This document shows positions 44,805-53,643 of a stretch of 64,000 nt of DNA, one piece after another. The DNA is from Sphingomonas sp. BK235 (GTDB lineage Bacteria > Pseudomonadota > Alphaproteobacteria > Sphingomonadales > Sphingomonadaceae). A program made the translations under genes and the position numbers. The stretch is from assembly GCF_004345855.1 (NCBI RefSeq), contig NZ_SLXN01000003.1, positions 248,001 to 312,000 on the forward strand, written 5' to 3'. The notes under the pieces were generated by a model. That model searched no databases, was not told the origin of the DNA, and saw nothing but the letters and a program-made list of their open reading frames with translations. Numbering within the stretch: the stretch's first letter is position 1; the number at the start of each line of letters is the position of its first letter.

Positions 44805-46214
44805 TCACCCCAGCGCCGCGCGCGCCATCCTCAGATCCTCGACGAAGCGCTCATATTCGCTCGCTTTCGCTGCTTCGTCGGGGAGCCGTAGCAGATAACT
44901 CGGGTGGACCGTGATCCAGGCGGCGCCGCCATCGGGCAGGCGAAGCGCCCGGCCGCGCTCGCGCCCGATCGTCATCACCTTGCCGAACAGGCTGCGCGCC
45001 GCGGTGGCGCCGAGCGCGACCGTCATCTTGGGACGCAGCAGCATCTGCTCCTGCTCGATCCACCAGCGACACGCCTCGATCTCGCCCGCGTCGGGTTTGG
45101 CGTGGATCCGCCGCTTGCCGCGCGGCTCGAACTTGAAGTGCTTGACCGCGTTGGTGACATAGGTCTCGGCGCGGGTGATCCCCGCCGCCGCCAGCGCGCG
45201 ATCGAACACCTGCCCCGCGGGGCCGACGAACGGATGACCGGCGAGGTCCTCCTGGTCGCCGGGCTGCTCGCCGACGAACATCATCGTCGCGTCGACCGGT
45301 CCCTCGCCGAACACCGTCTGGGTCGCGGGCTTGTAGAGGTGACAGCGCGTGCAGGCCGACGCCTCGTCGCGCAGCGCTTCCCACGCCGCCTGCGCATTGT
45401 CGCCGACCGCGCTGTCGCGCGCGCGCGCCTTGTCGATCATCCCGCTCTCCCGTGCCTGCGCGGTCGCCAGCAGCTGCGGCACCAGCGCGGTCTCCGGCAT
45501 GTTCTTCCAGTATTTGCGCGGCATCTCGCGCAGCATCGTGCCGACCTTGACGCGCGCCGGGTTGAAGATGCTGGCGTAATAGGTCTTCCACACCTCTTCG
45601 ATCGGGTCGCCCTCGGGCGCGTCGCCGCGCTCGGCCGCGGGGCCCTCGTGGAGCGCGCCACCATCCCAGTGGAGCGACAGCTCGGGCGTGAGGATCGACC
45701 AGCGCATGCTGGCGAAGCGGTTGACGAAGAAGGCGGCGTTGGCGCGGACGATATGATGCTCGGGCTCGAACCAGGCGACGTAGCGATCGCCCGCATCGTC
45801 GCTGACCGAGCGGAAGCGCACGAAGGCGCGCATCTTGTGGATGTCGCGCCGGACGGACTTGGCCAGCGTCTCGGTCCGGCGAACGAGCGGGTCGGCGTGA
45901 TCGTCGGTCAGCCGCGGCGTGTCGCGCAGCCGCCACAACATCGCATAGAGCAACGCGAACCGCTCGGGGTCGCGGTGGAGCGCGGCGCTGCTGGCGAGAT
46001 CGAGGAAGGCGCGCGGCACGCGCATGGCAGGCGCGGTGGCGTCGGGACGCGGGGCGGGGGGTGGCTCGGCGGCGGCCGCGGCGAAGAGATCGGTCGCGGC
46101 GTCGCCGACCTGCCACACGACGGCATCGGGGGCGACATGGTCGGCGAGCAGCCCGCGCGCGGCATCGCGCCAGCCGTCGACATCGTCGGGCGCCGAGAGG
46201 GTGATGACGCGCAC
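44805..46214 (-). CDS. UdgX-family uracil-DNA glycosylase with N-terminal DUF4130 domain
   Basis: A 469-residue fusion. Residues about 80-240 match DUF4130 (RRTETLAKSVRRDIHKMRAFVRF, then MREMPRKYW-like), and residues about 275-469 form a uracil-DNA glycosylase domain with FGEGPVDATMMFVGEQPGDQEDLAGHPFVGPAG and HPSYLLRLPD. The KRRIH loop is present with His371; in characterised UdgX proteins this His links covalently to the excised uracil site. Cysteines in CTRCHLYKP and EACRWW can bind an Fe-S cluster. It lies downstream of a radical SAM gene with which it is paired in many genomes. Confidence 0.9.
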   Translation of the reverse strand: MRVITLSAPDDVDGWRDAARGLLADHVAPDAVVWQVGDAATDLFAAAAAEPPPAPRPDATAPAMRVPRAFLDLASSAALHRDPERFALLYAMLWRLRDTPRLTDDHADPLVRRTETLAKSVRRDIHKMRAFVRFRSVSDDAGDRYVAWFEPEHHIVRANAAFFVNRFASMRWSILTPELSLHWDGGALHEGPAAERGDAPEGDPIEEVWKTYYASIFNPARVKVGTMLREMPRKYWKNMPETALVPQLLATAQARESGMIDKARARDSAVGDNAQAAWEALRDEASACTRCHLYKPATQTVFGEGPVDATMMFVGEQPGDQEDLAGHPFVGPAGQVFDRALAAAGITRAETYVTNAVKHFKFEPRGKRRIHAKPDAGEIEACRWWIEQEQMLLRPKMTVALGATAARSLFGKVMTIGRERGRALRLPDGGAAWITVHPSYLLRLPDEAAKASEYERFVEDLRMARAALG

Positions 46215-46222
46215 GGCTAACG

Positions 46223-46330
46223 CACCCCTGAGCCCCTCCCCTTCAGGGGAGGGGTTGGGGTGGGGCTTCTCCGCGAACGCGACGTATGCGGAACCACCCC
46301 ACCCCCAGCCCCTCCCCTGAAGGGGTGGGG
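46223..46330. repeat. intergenic inverted repeat, family F (CCCCTCCCCTTCAGGGG type)
   Basis: CACCCCTGAGCCCCTCCCCTTCAGGGGAGGGG... at the left and the complementary CCCAGCCCCTCCCCTGAAGGGG at the right flank a 28-bp centre (CTTCTCCGCGAACGCGACGT...). Each arm forms its own hairpin. It lies between the radical SAM and UdgX genes. Confidence 0.8.
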
Positions 46331-46418
46331 AGCGAGATGCGTCACCGCTGGGCCATGTCGAACGATCACCCCGCCACAGCGCGCCAGCGCGGCGAAGCGT
46401 TTCACCCGCGAGTCACTC

Positions 46419-47672
46419 TCACGCCGCGAACAGCTCGAGCTGCCGCGTCTTCGGCTTGGGCGCGACCAGCGGCGTCAGCTCGGCGCGATCGGCGAGCACC
46501 ACCGGGCGCCAGTCCTCGCAGACGATGAAAGGTCGCACCCGCGCGATCGACACCGTCAGCCGCGCGACATCGTCGAGCCGCAGTCGCCGCCAGCGCCGCG
46601 CCGCCAGGATGCTCTTCACCGCCTTGGTGCCCAGTCCCGGCACACGCCACAGCAGCTCGCGCGGCGCGCGATTGACGTCGACCGGGAAACGGTCGCGGAA
46701 CTTGAGCGCCCAGGCGAGCTTGGGGTCGATGTCGAGCGGCAGCATCCCCGTCGACTCGTCCGCCGCGGCGACGACCTCATCGGTCGAGAAGCCGTAGAAG
46801 CGCATCAGCCAGTCGGACTGGTACAGGCGATGCTCGCGCATCAGCGGCGGGCGCTGGAGCGGCAGCACCGCCGAGGCGTCGGGGATCGGGCTGAACGCCG
46901 AATAATAGACGCGCCGCAGCCCGAAGCGATCATACAGCGTCGAGGCCTTGCGCACGATATCGCCGTCGGTCGCGGCATCGGCGCCGACGATCATCTGGGT
47001 CGACTGCCCGGCGGGCGCGAAGCGCGGGGCGGACTTGTAGCGGGTGCGTGCGTCGGCGATATCGGTGATCGCCGCCTTCATCTCGCCCATCGCGCCCTCG
47101 ATCCGCGCCTCGTCCTTCTCGGGCGCGAGCCGGCGCAGCCCCCCGACGGTGGGCAGCTCGACGTTGATCGACACGCGATCGGCGTAGAGCCCGGCCTGGT
47201 GGACCAGCTCGGGATCGGCGTCGGGGATCGTCTTGAGGTGAATATAGCCGCGGAACTGATGATCCTCGCGCAGCGAGCGCGCCACCTCGACCAGCTGCTC
47301 CATCGTGTAATCGGACGACTTGATGATACCCGAGGAGAGGAACAGCCCCTCGATGTAATTGCGTCGATAGAAAGAGAGCGTGAGGTTCACCACCTCCTGC
47401 GCGGTGAAGCGAGCGCGGCGGACGTTCGAGCTCTTGCGGTTGATGCAATAATGACAGTCGAACACGCAGCTGTTGGTCAGCAGGATCTTGAGCAGCGAGA
47501 TGCAGCGACCGTCGGGCGCATAAGCGTGGCAGATACCCATGCCCTCGGTCGAACCCAGCCCCTTGCCGTCGGCCGAGGTGCGCTTCGACGTGCCGGACGA
47601 CGCGCACGACGCGTCATATTTCGCCGCGTCGGCGAGGATCTCCAGCTTCTCGCGGACATCGAGTTGCGCCAT
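46419..47672 (-). CDS. putative DNA modification/repair radical SAM protein
   Basis: A 417-residue member of the radical SAM family found beside DUF4130/UdgX genes. The 4Fe-4S site is Cys69-x3-Cys73-x2-Cys76 (SCVFDCHYCINR). KLEILADAAKYDASCASSG at the N-terminus and SADGKGLGSTEGMGICHAY are typical. A helix-hairpin-helix near the C-terminus (WRVPGLGTKAVKSILAARRW) suggests DNA binding. The reaction is unknown. The ATG at 47670-47672 fits the family start. A perfect LexA box lies 3 bp upstream with no ribosome-binding site between, so the message may be leaderless. Confidence 0.9.
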   Translation of the reverse strand: MAQLDVREKLEILADAAKYDASCASSGTSKRTSADGKGLGSTEGMGICHAYAPDGRCISLLKILLTNSCVFDCHYCINRKSSNVRRARFTAQEVVNLTLSFYRRNYIEGLFLSSGIIKSSDYTMEQLVEVARSLREDHQFRGYIHLKTIPDADPELVHQAGLYADRVSINVELPTVGGLRRLAPEKDEARIEGAMGEMKAAITDIADARTRYKSAPRFAPAGQSTQMIVGADAATDGDIVRKASTLYDRFGLRRVYYSAFSPIPDASAVLPLQRPPLMREHRLYQSDWLMRFYGFSTDEVVAAADESTGMLPLDIDPKLAWALKFRDRFPVDVNRAPRELLWRVPGLGTKAVKSILAARRWRRLRLDDVARLTVSIARVRPFIVCEDWRPVVLADRAELTPLVAPKPKTRQLELFAA

Positions 47673-47674
47673 GT

Positions 47675-47689
47675 GTTCGATGTATGTTC
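47675..47689. promoter_or_regulatory. LexA box (alphaproteobacterial type) upstream of the radical SAM gene
   Basis: GTTC-GATGTAT-GTTC on the plus strand (GAAC-N7-GAAC towards the gene) exactly matches the direct-repeat LexA site of alphaproteobacteria. It lies 3 bp upstream of the radical SAM start codon and inside the divergent gap before the glycosyltransferase gene. It predicts SOS induction of the radical SAM-UdgX pair. Confidence 0.75.
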
Positions 47690-47746
47690 GCGCGGCTCGC
47701 TTGTCGAGGGCGAAGCGACCTGCCATGGATCAGTCTTGTGCGGAGG

Positions 47747-48991
47747 ATGATCGATCGGCTCGGGCCCAGCGGGCCGTATCTGGCGCTCGCGCTCACCTGC
47801 CTGCTCGGCTGGGGGTTCAAGGCGCATTGCGGCGCGGCGTGGAGCGGCGCCGAACAATATGTCACGGGCTGCTACAGCGACGCGGTGCCCTTCTGGGGGT
47901 TGCGCGGCGTCGGCGCCGGGCAGATCCCTTATTTCCAGGCGCGGATGGAATATCCGGTGCTCACCGGCGCGCTGATCTGGATCGAGGGATTGGTGGCGCA
48001 TCTGAGCCATGGCGCGCGCGCCGACGCCGCCGACTTCCTCGCCGCGGTGACGCTGGGGAATGCGTTGCTCGCCTTCGTCGTGCTGGAGCTGATCCGCGGC
48101 GCGGGGGCGGGGCTGCGGCGGCAATATGCCTGGGCCTGCGCCCCGCCGCTGATCCTGTATCTGGGCCACAATTGGGACCTGCTCGCGGTCGCGTTCGCGA
48201 TGGCCGCGCTGCGCGCCGCGGCGCGCGCGCAGACCGTGCGCGCGGCGGCGCTGGCGGCGCTGGGCGGCGCGGCCAAGCTGTTCCCGGTGCTGCTGCTCCC
48301 GCTGCTCGGCTTGGGGGCGCTGGTCGGGCGGGACACCTGGGCACGCGCCGGCCGGGCCGCGCGGATCGGCCATGCCGCCCGCCTCGTCGTGGCCGCGGTA
48401 CTGGCCTGGGGCGCGGTCAACCTGCCGGTCGCCTGGTTCGCCTTCGACAGCTGGCGCGAGTTCTACGCTTTCTCTGGCGCGCGCGGGGGCACCGCGGCGA
48501 GCCTGTGGGAGCTGATGACGCAGTTCGGCTGGTGGCGCACCGACGTCGCGACGCGCAATCTCTGGTCGCTGCTGCTGTTCCTCGGCGGCGCGGCGACGAT
48601 CGTCGCCGCCGGCTGGCGCCGCCACGGAGACCGGCCATGGCTGCTCTTCACCCCGGTGCTGGCGTGGTTCCTGCTGACCAACAAGGTCTATTCGCCGCAG
48701 TTCGACCTGTGGCTGTGGCCGCTGCTGGTGCTCACCGGAACGCGCGCGCGGCCGATGGCCTTGTTCCTGCTCGGCGATCTCGCCGCTTACTTCGCGGAAT
48801 TCTGGCTGTTCGCGGGAATGGAGGGGGCGGACGTCTCCGCCACGCAGGTGGACGTGCTCGCCGCCGCCACGGTGCGCGCGGTGGCGCTGCTCTGGCTGAT
48901 CCACGCGGCGGTGCGCGACCCAGCGCCGCGCTGGGCCTCGCTTCAGCGCGCGGGCGCCGGACCCGAGCTGGGCCGCCGCAGCAACGCATAG
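47747..48991 (+). CDS. GT87-like (DUF2029) membrane glycosyltransferase family protein
   Basis: A 414-residue polytopic membrane protein with about nine to eleven hydrophobic segments. It resembles DUF2029 / GT87 polyprenol-phosphate-mannose-dependent mannosyltransferases: an acidic early periplasmic loop, YPVLTGALIWIEG, LAALGGAAKLFPVLLLPLL and the late LTNKVYSPQFDLWLWPLLVL, which matches the NKVFSPQY-like block of the family. The start is uncertain: ATG 47747 (used here) has GGAGG directly before it; ATG 47684 is in frame but overlaps the LexA box. The 3' end overlaps the convergent lacI gene by 49 bp. Confidence 0.75.
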   Translation: MIDRLGPSGPYLALALTCLLGWGFKAHCGAAWSGAEQYVTGCYSDAVPFWGLRGVGAGQIPYFQARMEYPVLTGALIWIEGLVAHLSHGARADAADFLAAVTLGNALLAFVVLELIRGAGAGLRRQYAWACAPPLILYLGHNWDLLAVAFAMAALRAAARAQTVRAAALAALGGAAKLFPVLLLPLLGLGALVGRDTWARAGRAARIGHAARLVVAAVLAWGAVNLPVAWFAFDSWREFYAFSGARGGTAASLWELMTQFGWWRTDVATRNLWSLLLFLGGAATIVAAGWRRHGDRPWLLFTPVLAWFLLTNKVYSPQFDLWLWPLLVLTGTRARPMALFLLGDLAAYFAEFWLFAGMEGADVSATQVDVLAAATVRAVALLWLIHAAVRDPAPRWASLQRAGAGPELGRRSNA

Positions 48992-49959
48992 GGCAGCTCA
49001 ACGCAGCGCGCCGCCTCGCTGTCGCTCGCGGGCGCGGCGAGCAACTCCACCGCGGCCGCCGCCATCTCCTCTTTAGGCTGGCGGATCGTGGTCAGCTGGG
49101 GCCAGGCCATGCGCGCGATCGGCGCGTCGTCGAAGCCGACCACCGAGAGCGCGTCGGGCACCGCGACGCCGTGGCGCATCGCCACCACCAGCACGCCCAG
49201 CGCCATCTCGTCGTTGGTGGCGAATACCGCGGTGGGACGGTCATGCGTGTCGAGCAGCAGTTCGGCGCCCTCGATCCCTGTGCGGAAGGAGAAATCGCCG
49301 TCGAGCACGCGCTCGGGGCGGATCGCGAGCCCCGCGGCGCGCATCGCGTCCTCGAAGCCAGCGTAGCGCAGCGGGGTGGCGCTGTGCCCCGCGCGGCCGC
49401 CGACGAAGGCGATGTCGCGATGGCCCAGCGCGATCAGCAATTCGGTCATCTCGCGCGCGGCGGCGCGATCGTCCATCCGCACCTGGGGCGAGGCGTCCGC
49501 CTCCAGCCCCGGCGCGATCCGCACGATCGACACCCCGCTGGCGCGGAATACCGCGAGCACCTCGGGCATGTCGCACACCGGCGGCGTCAGGATCGCGCCG
49601 CCCAGCCGCACCTCGCGCAGCGTCGCCTCGAGCTGCGCGCGCCAGTCGGGGCGCGCGGTGTCGATCCCCTCGACGACGAGGTGATAGCCGAGCTCGCGGC
49701 AGCGGTGCAGCGCGCCGCGCTGGAGATCGGCGGCATAGCTCGACGAGGGATCGTCGAAGAACATGCCGAGCAGGAAGGAGCGCGAGCTCGACAGGCTGCG
49801 CGCGAACGCATTGGGGCGATAGTTGAGCTCGTCGACGACGCGCAGCACCGCCTCGCGCAGCGCGTCACGCACATTGCCCTCCCGGTTGATCACGCGCGAG
49901 ACCGTCTTGAGCGAGACGCCCGCGCGCTCGGCGACGTCCTTGATCGTGACCCCGCTCAT
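48943..49959 (-). CDS. LacI-family transcriptional regulator (next to the TonB receptor)
   Basis: A 338-residue LacI/GalR repressor. The helix-turn-helix is IKDVAERAGVSLKTVSRVIN, the hinge follows at YRPNAFARSLSSSRS, and the sensor domain ends in SVVGFDDAPIA and TTIRQPKEEM. It is divergent from the TonB-receptor gene, with the palindrome 50149-50160 in the shared region, so it probably represses that receptor (and SapC) until a sugar is present. The ATG at 49957-49959 is chosen from the DNA-binding domain; the frame runs to 50094. Confidence 0.93.
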   Translation of the reverse strand: MSGVTIKDVAERAGVSLKTVSRVINREGNVRDALREAVLRVVDELNYRPNAFARSLSSSRSFLLGMFFDDPSSSYAADLQRGALHRCRELGYHLVVEGIDTARPDWRAQLEATLREVRLGGAILTPPVCDMPEVLAVFRASGVSIVRIAPGLEADASPQVRMDDRAAAREMTELLIALGHRDIAFVGGRAGHSATPLRYAGFEDAMRAAGLAIRPERVLDGDFSFRTGIEGAELLLDTHDRPTAVFATNDEMALGVLVVAMRHGVAVPDALSVVGFDDAPIARMAWPQLTTIRQPKEEMAAAAVELLAAPASDSEAARCVELPYALLRRPSSGPAPAR

Positions 49960-50146
49960 CGGGCGGCGGCGGGGCGGGGCAGGGCGGGGGAAGGCTCGGC
50001 GATCATGGCGCGATCCTAGCCCGCCCCCGCGTCGGCGCAATGCCGGAGCGCCGCGATGCGCGTGCGTCGGCCGTGGCAAATGCGCCACGCGCACCGCCTC
50101 AAATCGCGGCGCGTGCGATGGTACCGCTAACGGCAGTTTACCGCCG

Positions 50147-50174
50147 TTGACAACGTTGTCTCGCGGCGTACCAA
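50147..50174 (+). promoter_or_regulatory. predicted promoter of the TonB-receptor gene
   Basis: TTGACA (50147-50152), a consensus -35 box, is followed after 16 bp by TACCAA (50169-50174). The -35 box overlaps the LacI-type operator, so bound repressor would block RNA polymerase. The leader to the ATG at 50245 is about 65 bp. Confidence 0.5.
50149..50160. promoter_or_regulatory. LacI-type operator of the TonB-receptor gene
   Basis: GACAACGTTGTC is a perfect 12-bp palindrome with central CpG, 85 bp upstream of the receptor start and overlapping the predicted -35 box. The divergent LacI gene (start at 49959) is the likely partner. The binding itself is inferred. Confidence 0.75.
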
Positions 50175-50244
50175 AGGAGGCTCAGGGCGGGGAACGTCGC
50201 CCGAAAGACACAGTGGCGCGCAGGGCGCGGCCGACAGGGAGGGG

Positions 50245-53200
50245 ATGATGAGGGGTAAGACGATCTCGCGCGCGTTGGTGCGGACCACGTCGCTGGCGGC
50301 GCTCGCCGCGGGGCTGGCGCTGCCGGGCGCGGCGTTGGCGCAGGTCGCCGCGAGCACGCAGACGGTGCCGTCCCCCGCCGACCCGCAGCAGGGCACCCCG
50401 CAGGCGGACACCACCCCCGGCCCGGTCCAGGCCGAGGCGGGCTCGGCCGCGAGCAACAGCGATCCCGATGCCGCGAGCGAGGACATCGTCGTCACCGGCG
50501 TGCGCGCCTCGCTGGAGCGGTCGATCGCGATCAAGCGCGAGTCGTTCGGCGTGGTCGACGCGATCTCGGCCGAGGACATTGGCAAGTTCGCCAACACCAA
50601 CCTCGCCGAGTCGCTCCAGCGCATCACCGGCGTGTCGATCGATCGCGTCAACGGCGAGGGATCGACCGTCACCGTCCGCGGTTTCGGCGCGCAATATAAT
50701 CTGGTGACGCTCAACGGGCGCCAGCTCGCCACCTCGAACATCGTCGCGGTCGGCGGCGACCAGGGCGGCGACGGCGCGGGCGGTTCGGGCCGCTCGTTCG
50801 ATTTCGCCAATCTCGCCTCGGAAGGCGTCCGCACGCTGGAAGTCTACAAGACCGGGCGCGCGGCGGTGCCCTCGGGCGGGATCGGCGCGACGATCAACAT
50901 CGTCGGCACCCGCCCGCTGGATCGCTCCACCACCGGGCTGAGCGGCTCGGTCGGCGTGAAGGGCGTGTACGACAACAGCGTCGACCATTGCATCGAGTGC
51001 GGCGACAAGGTCACGCCCGAGGCGTCCGGGCTGGTGAGCTGGAGCGACGGCGAGCAACGCTTCGGCGTCTCGCTGTTCGGCAGCTACCAGAAGCGCAATT
51101 TCAGCACACCCAGCGTCGCGCAGGACGGCTGGAACATCCGCACCCTCACCGACTTCCTGAACCCCGCCAACGGCTTCGTCCGCGACACCACGACCATCAA
51201 CAACGCGCCGACCGACGGCAGCACCCTGGTGGCGGTGCCCAACGACCACCGCTATCACTTCTCCGAGTTGAGCCGCGAGCGTATCAACGGGCAGGGCGTG
51301 GTGCAGTTCAAGCCGACCGACGTGCTGACGCTGACCGCCGACGCCTTGTTCGCGCAGCTCCGCTCGTCCGAGCGCCGGTCGAGCCAGTCCAACTGGTTCA
51401 ACCGCCCCTTCGACGAGGTGACCTTCGACGATGCCAGCGACGGCATCGCCACCACCGAATATCTCCACGAGACGATCGGCGGGGTGAAGGACGCCGCGTT
51501 CGAACAGGCCTATCGCGCGCAGAAAAACCGGCTGACCGACTTCGGCCTCAACGCCAAATGGCAGGCCACCGACCGGCTGACGCTCGCGCTGGACGGGCAT
51601 ATCGGCAAGGCCGAGAGCCTGCCCGACAATCCCAACGGCCGCACCTCCACCACCGTGGCGTTCAACGCGCCCGTCGTGGCGGCGCACTCGCTGTCGTGGA
51701 GCCGCAAGGGCTTCCCGTCGCAGACGCTGACGATCAACGACGGCTTCGTCAGCACGCTGCCGACCTCCTCCGCCAACCCGGACGGCACGGCGACCTTCAT
51801 CAAGGGCAACAACAACGGCGTGCTCGACGTCGGCGACCTGTCGAGCGCGATCCAGCGCGAGTTCGAATCGACCCAGACGCAGAAGGTGAAGGAAGCCCGG
51901 TTCGACGCGGGCTGGGACTTCGGCGGGGGCAGCCGCTTCGACTTCGGCGGCAATTTCCGCACCACCACGACCGAGCAGACCCAGATCAACACGCGCCAGG
52001 TGCTGGGCGACTGGGGCAATGCGCTGCCGCCCGATATCGAGCGGCTCGCTCCCGGTCAGGTGCAGACCTATTGCGCGGTGTGCAAGTTCACCAAGTTCAA
52101 CCCCGACGTGGACGCCAACTCGCGCATCGCCTTCCGCACGCAGGATGCGACCAAGCTCTACAACACGCTGGCGAGCTATTACGCCGGCCTGCCGCTCGAT
52201 CCCAACCAGACCGCCTTCGCGGGCAAGTCGGTGGACGGGATCAACCACGCCAACAACCTGGACTCGAACACCTATAATCGCGTCAAGGAGGACATCTGGT
52301 CGGTCTACGGCCAGATCACCTGGAAGGGCGAGATCGGCGGCCGCCCCGCCAGCCTGGTCACGGGCGCGCGCTTCGAGAGCACGCGCGTCCGCGCGCTCTC
52401 GCTCCAGCCGATCCCGCAGGCGATCGTGTGGCAGGCGGACAACGACTTCAACGTGCTCAACTCGGCCGACCGGCAGCCGGTCACCGATCGCGGCAGCTAC
52501 ACCAACCTGCTGCCGTCGATGGACTTCCAGGTCGAGCTGATGACCAATCTGATCGGCCGCTTCTCCGCCAGCCGCACCATCTCGCGCCCCGGTTACGGCA
52601 GCCTGTACGCCTCCACCGGCGTCGGCGGCCCACCGCGCCCGACCGTGATCGGCGGCGTCGCCACCGGCAATGCCAATGACACCGATCTCGATCCGCTCAC
52701 CTCGGACAATTTCGACCTGTCGCTGGAATGGTATCCGAACAAGGACACCTTCCTGTCGATCGGCTTCTTCGACAAGCGCGTCAGCAACTTCATCGGCAAC
52801 ACCCAGGTCAACCGCAACCTGTTCGGTCTGCGCGACCCCACCTCGGGCGCCGCGGGCAGCCGCTCGGGCACCGCGCGAACGCAGCTCAACAGCTTCGGCG
52901 CCGATCTGTCCGACGTGAACCTGTTCACCTACACCGCGCTGCTCGCGCAGAACGGCGGCAACGTCGCCGCGGCGGACGCGACCTTCCTGCAGAATTACAA
53001 TGCGGGGACGCGCTCGCTCAACCAGGGGTTCGTCGACAGCACGCTGGCGGCGGTGGACATCCTCGCCGACGCCAACGATCCGCTGTTCAACTTCTCGGTC
53101 AACACGCCGATCAACAACAAGTCGGCGGAGATCTACGGGCTCGAGGTCGCGGGCCAGTATTTCTTCGGCGACACCGGGATCGGCGTCGCGGGCAGCTACA

Positions 53201-53583
53201 CGCTGGTGCGCGGCAACATCGGGATCGACGTGCGCGCCGACCCCTCGGTCGACCTGTTCGCGCTGATCGGCCTGTCGGACACCGCCAACGCCACGCTGAT
53301 CTACGACAAATACGGCATCTCCGCCCGCCTGTCGTACAATTGGCGCGACAAGTTCCTGAGCGGGATCAACCGCGACAGCTTCCGCAACCCGACCTTCACC
53401 GCGCCCTACAGCCAGGTGGACGTCAACATCAGCTATGACATCACCCCCAACATCGCGGTGAGCTTCGAAGGGATCAATCTCTTCGAGGAAGGGGTGCGGC
53501 AATATGGTCGCGACCAGATGAACTCCTGGTTCATCACCGAGGGGTCGGCGCGATACCTGCTGGGGGCGCGCTATCGCTTCTGA
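50245..53583 (+). CDS. TonB-dependent receptor (Caulobacter/sphingomonad large type)
   Basis: A 1112-residue outer-membrane transporter that imports a ligand with energy from TonB. Signal peptide (cleavage after ALA near residue 32), a disordered Pro/Gln/Asp linker, the TonB-box region EDIVVTGVRASLERS near 76-90, a plug domain (SLQRITGVSIDRVNGEGSTVTVRGF) and a 22-strand barrel ending in ARYLLGARYRF with the C-terminal Phe. Two CxxC-type pairs (HCIECG near 250 and YCAVCK near 612) lie in loops and are unusual. Placement beside LacI and sugar-catabolic genes suggests a carbohydrate ligand. Confidence 0.93.
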   Translation: MMRGKTISRALVRTTSLAALAAGLALPGAALAQVAASTQTVPSPADPQQGTPQADTTPGPVQAEAGSAASNSDPDAASEDIVVTGVRASLERSIAIKRESFGVVDAISAEDIGKFANTNLAESLQRITGVSIDRVNGEGSTVTVRGFGAQYNLVTLNGRQLATSNIVAVGGDQGGDGAGGSGRSFDFANLASEGVRTLEVYKTGRAAVPSGGIGATINIVGTRPLDRSTTGLSGSVGVKGVYDNSVDHCIECGDKVTPEASGLVSWSDGEQRFGVSLFGSYQKRNFSTPSVAQDGWNIRTLTDFLNPANGFVRDTTTINNAPTDGSTLVAVPNDHRYHFSELSRERINGQGVVQFKPTDVLTLTADALFAQLRSSERRSSQSNWFNRPFDEVTFDDASDGIATTEYLHETIGGVKDAAFEQAYRAQKNRLTDFGLNAKWQATDRLTLALDGHIGKAESLPDNPNGRTSTTVAFNAPVVAAHSLSWSRKGFPSQTLTINDGFVSTLPTSSANPDGTATFIKGNNNGVLDVGDLSSAIQREFESTQTQKVKEARFDAGWDFGGGSRFDFGGNFRTTTTEQTQINTRQVLGDWGNALPPDIERLAPGQVQTYCAVCKFTKFNPDVDANSRIAFRTQDATKLYNTLASYYAGLPLDPNQTAFAGKSVDGINHANNLDSNTYNRVKEDIWSVYGQITWKGEIGGRPASLVTGARFESTRVRALSLQPIPQAIVWQADNDFNVLNSADRQPVTDRGSYTNLLPSMDFQVELMTNLIGRFSASRTISRPGYGSLYASTGVGGPPRPTVIGGVATGNANDTDLDPLTSDNFDLSLEWYPNKDTFLSIGFFDKRVSNFIGNTQVNRNLFGLRDPTSGAAGSRSGTARTQLNSFGADLSDVNLFTYTALLAQNGGNVAAADATFLQNYNAGTRSLNQGFVDSTLAAVDILADANDPLFNFSVNTPINNKSAEIYGLEVAGQYFFGDTGIGVAGSYTLVRGNIGIDVRADPSVDLFALIGLSDTANATLIYDKYGISARLSYNWRDKFLSGINRDSFRNPTFTAPYSQVDVNISYDITPNIAVSFEGINLFEEGVRQYGRDQMNSWFITEGSARYLLGARYRF

Positions 53584-53599
53584 TCGGGTCGTGCCGGGG

Positions 53600-53625
53600 A
53601 AGGCCGCTGCGCGCGGCGGCCTTTC
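53600..53625 (+). terminator. terminator between the TonB-receptor and SapC genes
   Basis: AAGGCCGCTGC pairs with GCGGCGGCCTT (one wobble) and is followed by TCT. It lies 17 bp after the receptor stop and 19 bp before the SapC start, so it may attenuate reading into SapC. Confidence 0.6.
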
Positions 53626-53643
53626 TGCGCCAGGGCAGGGACG

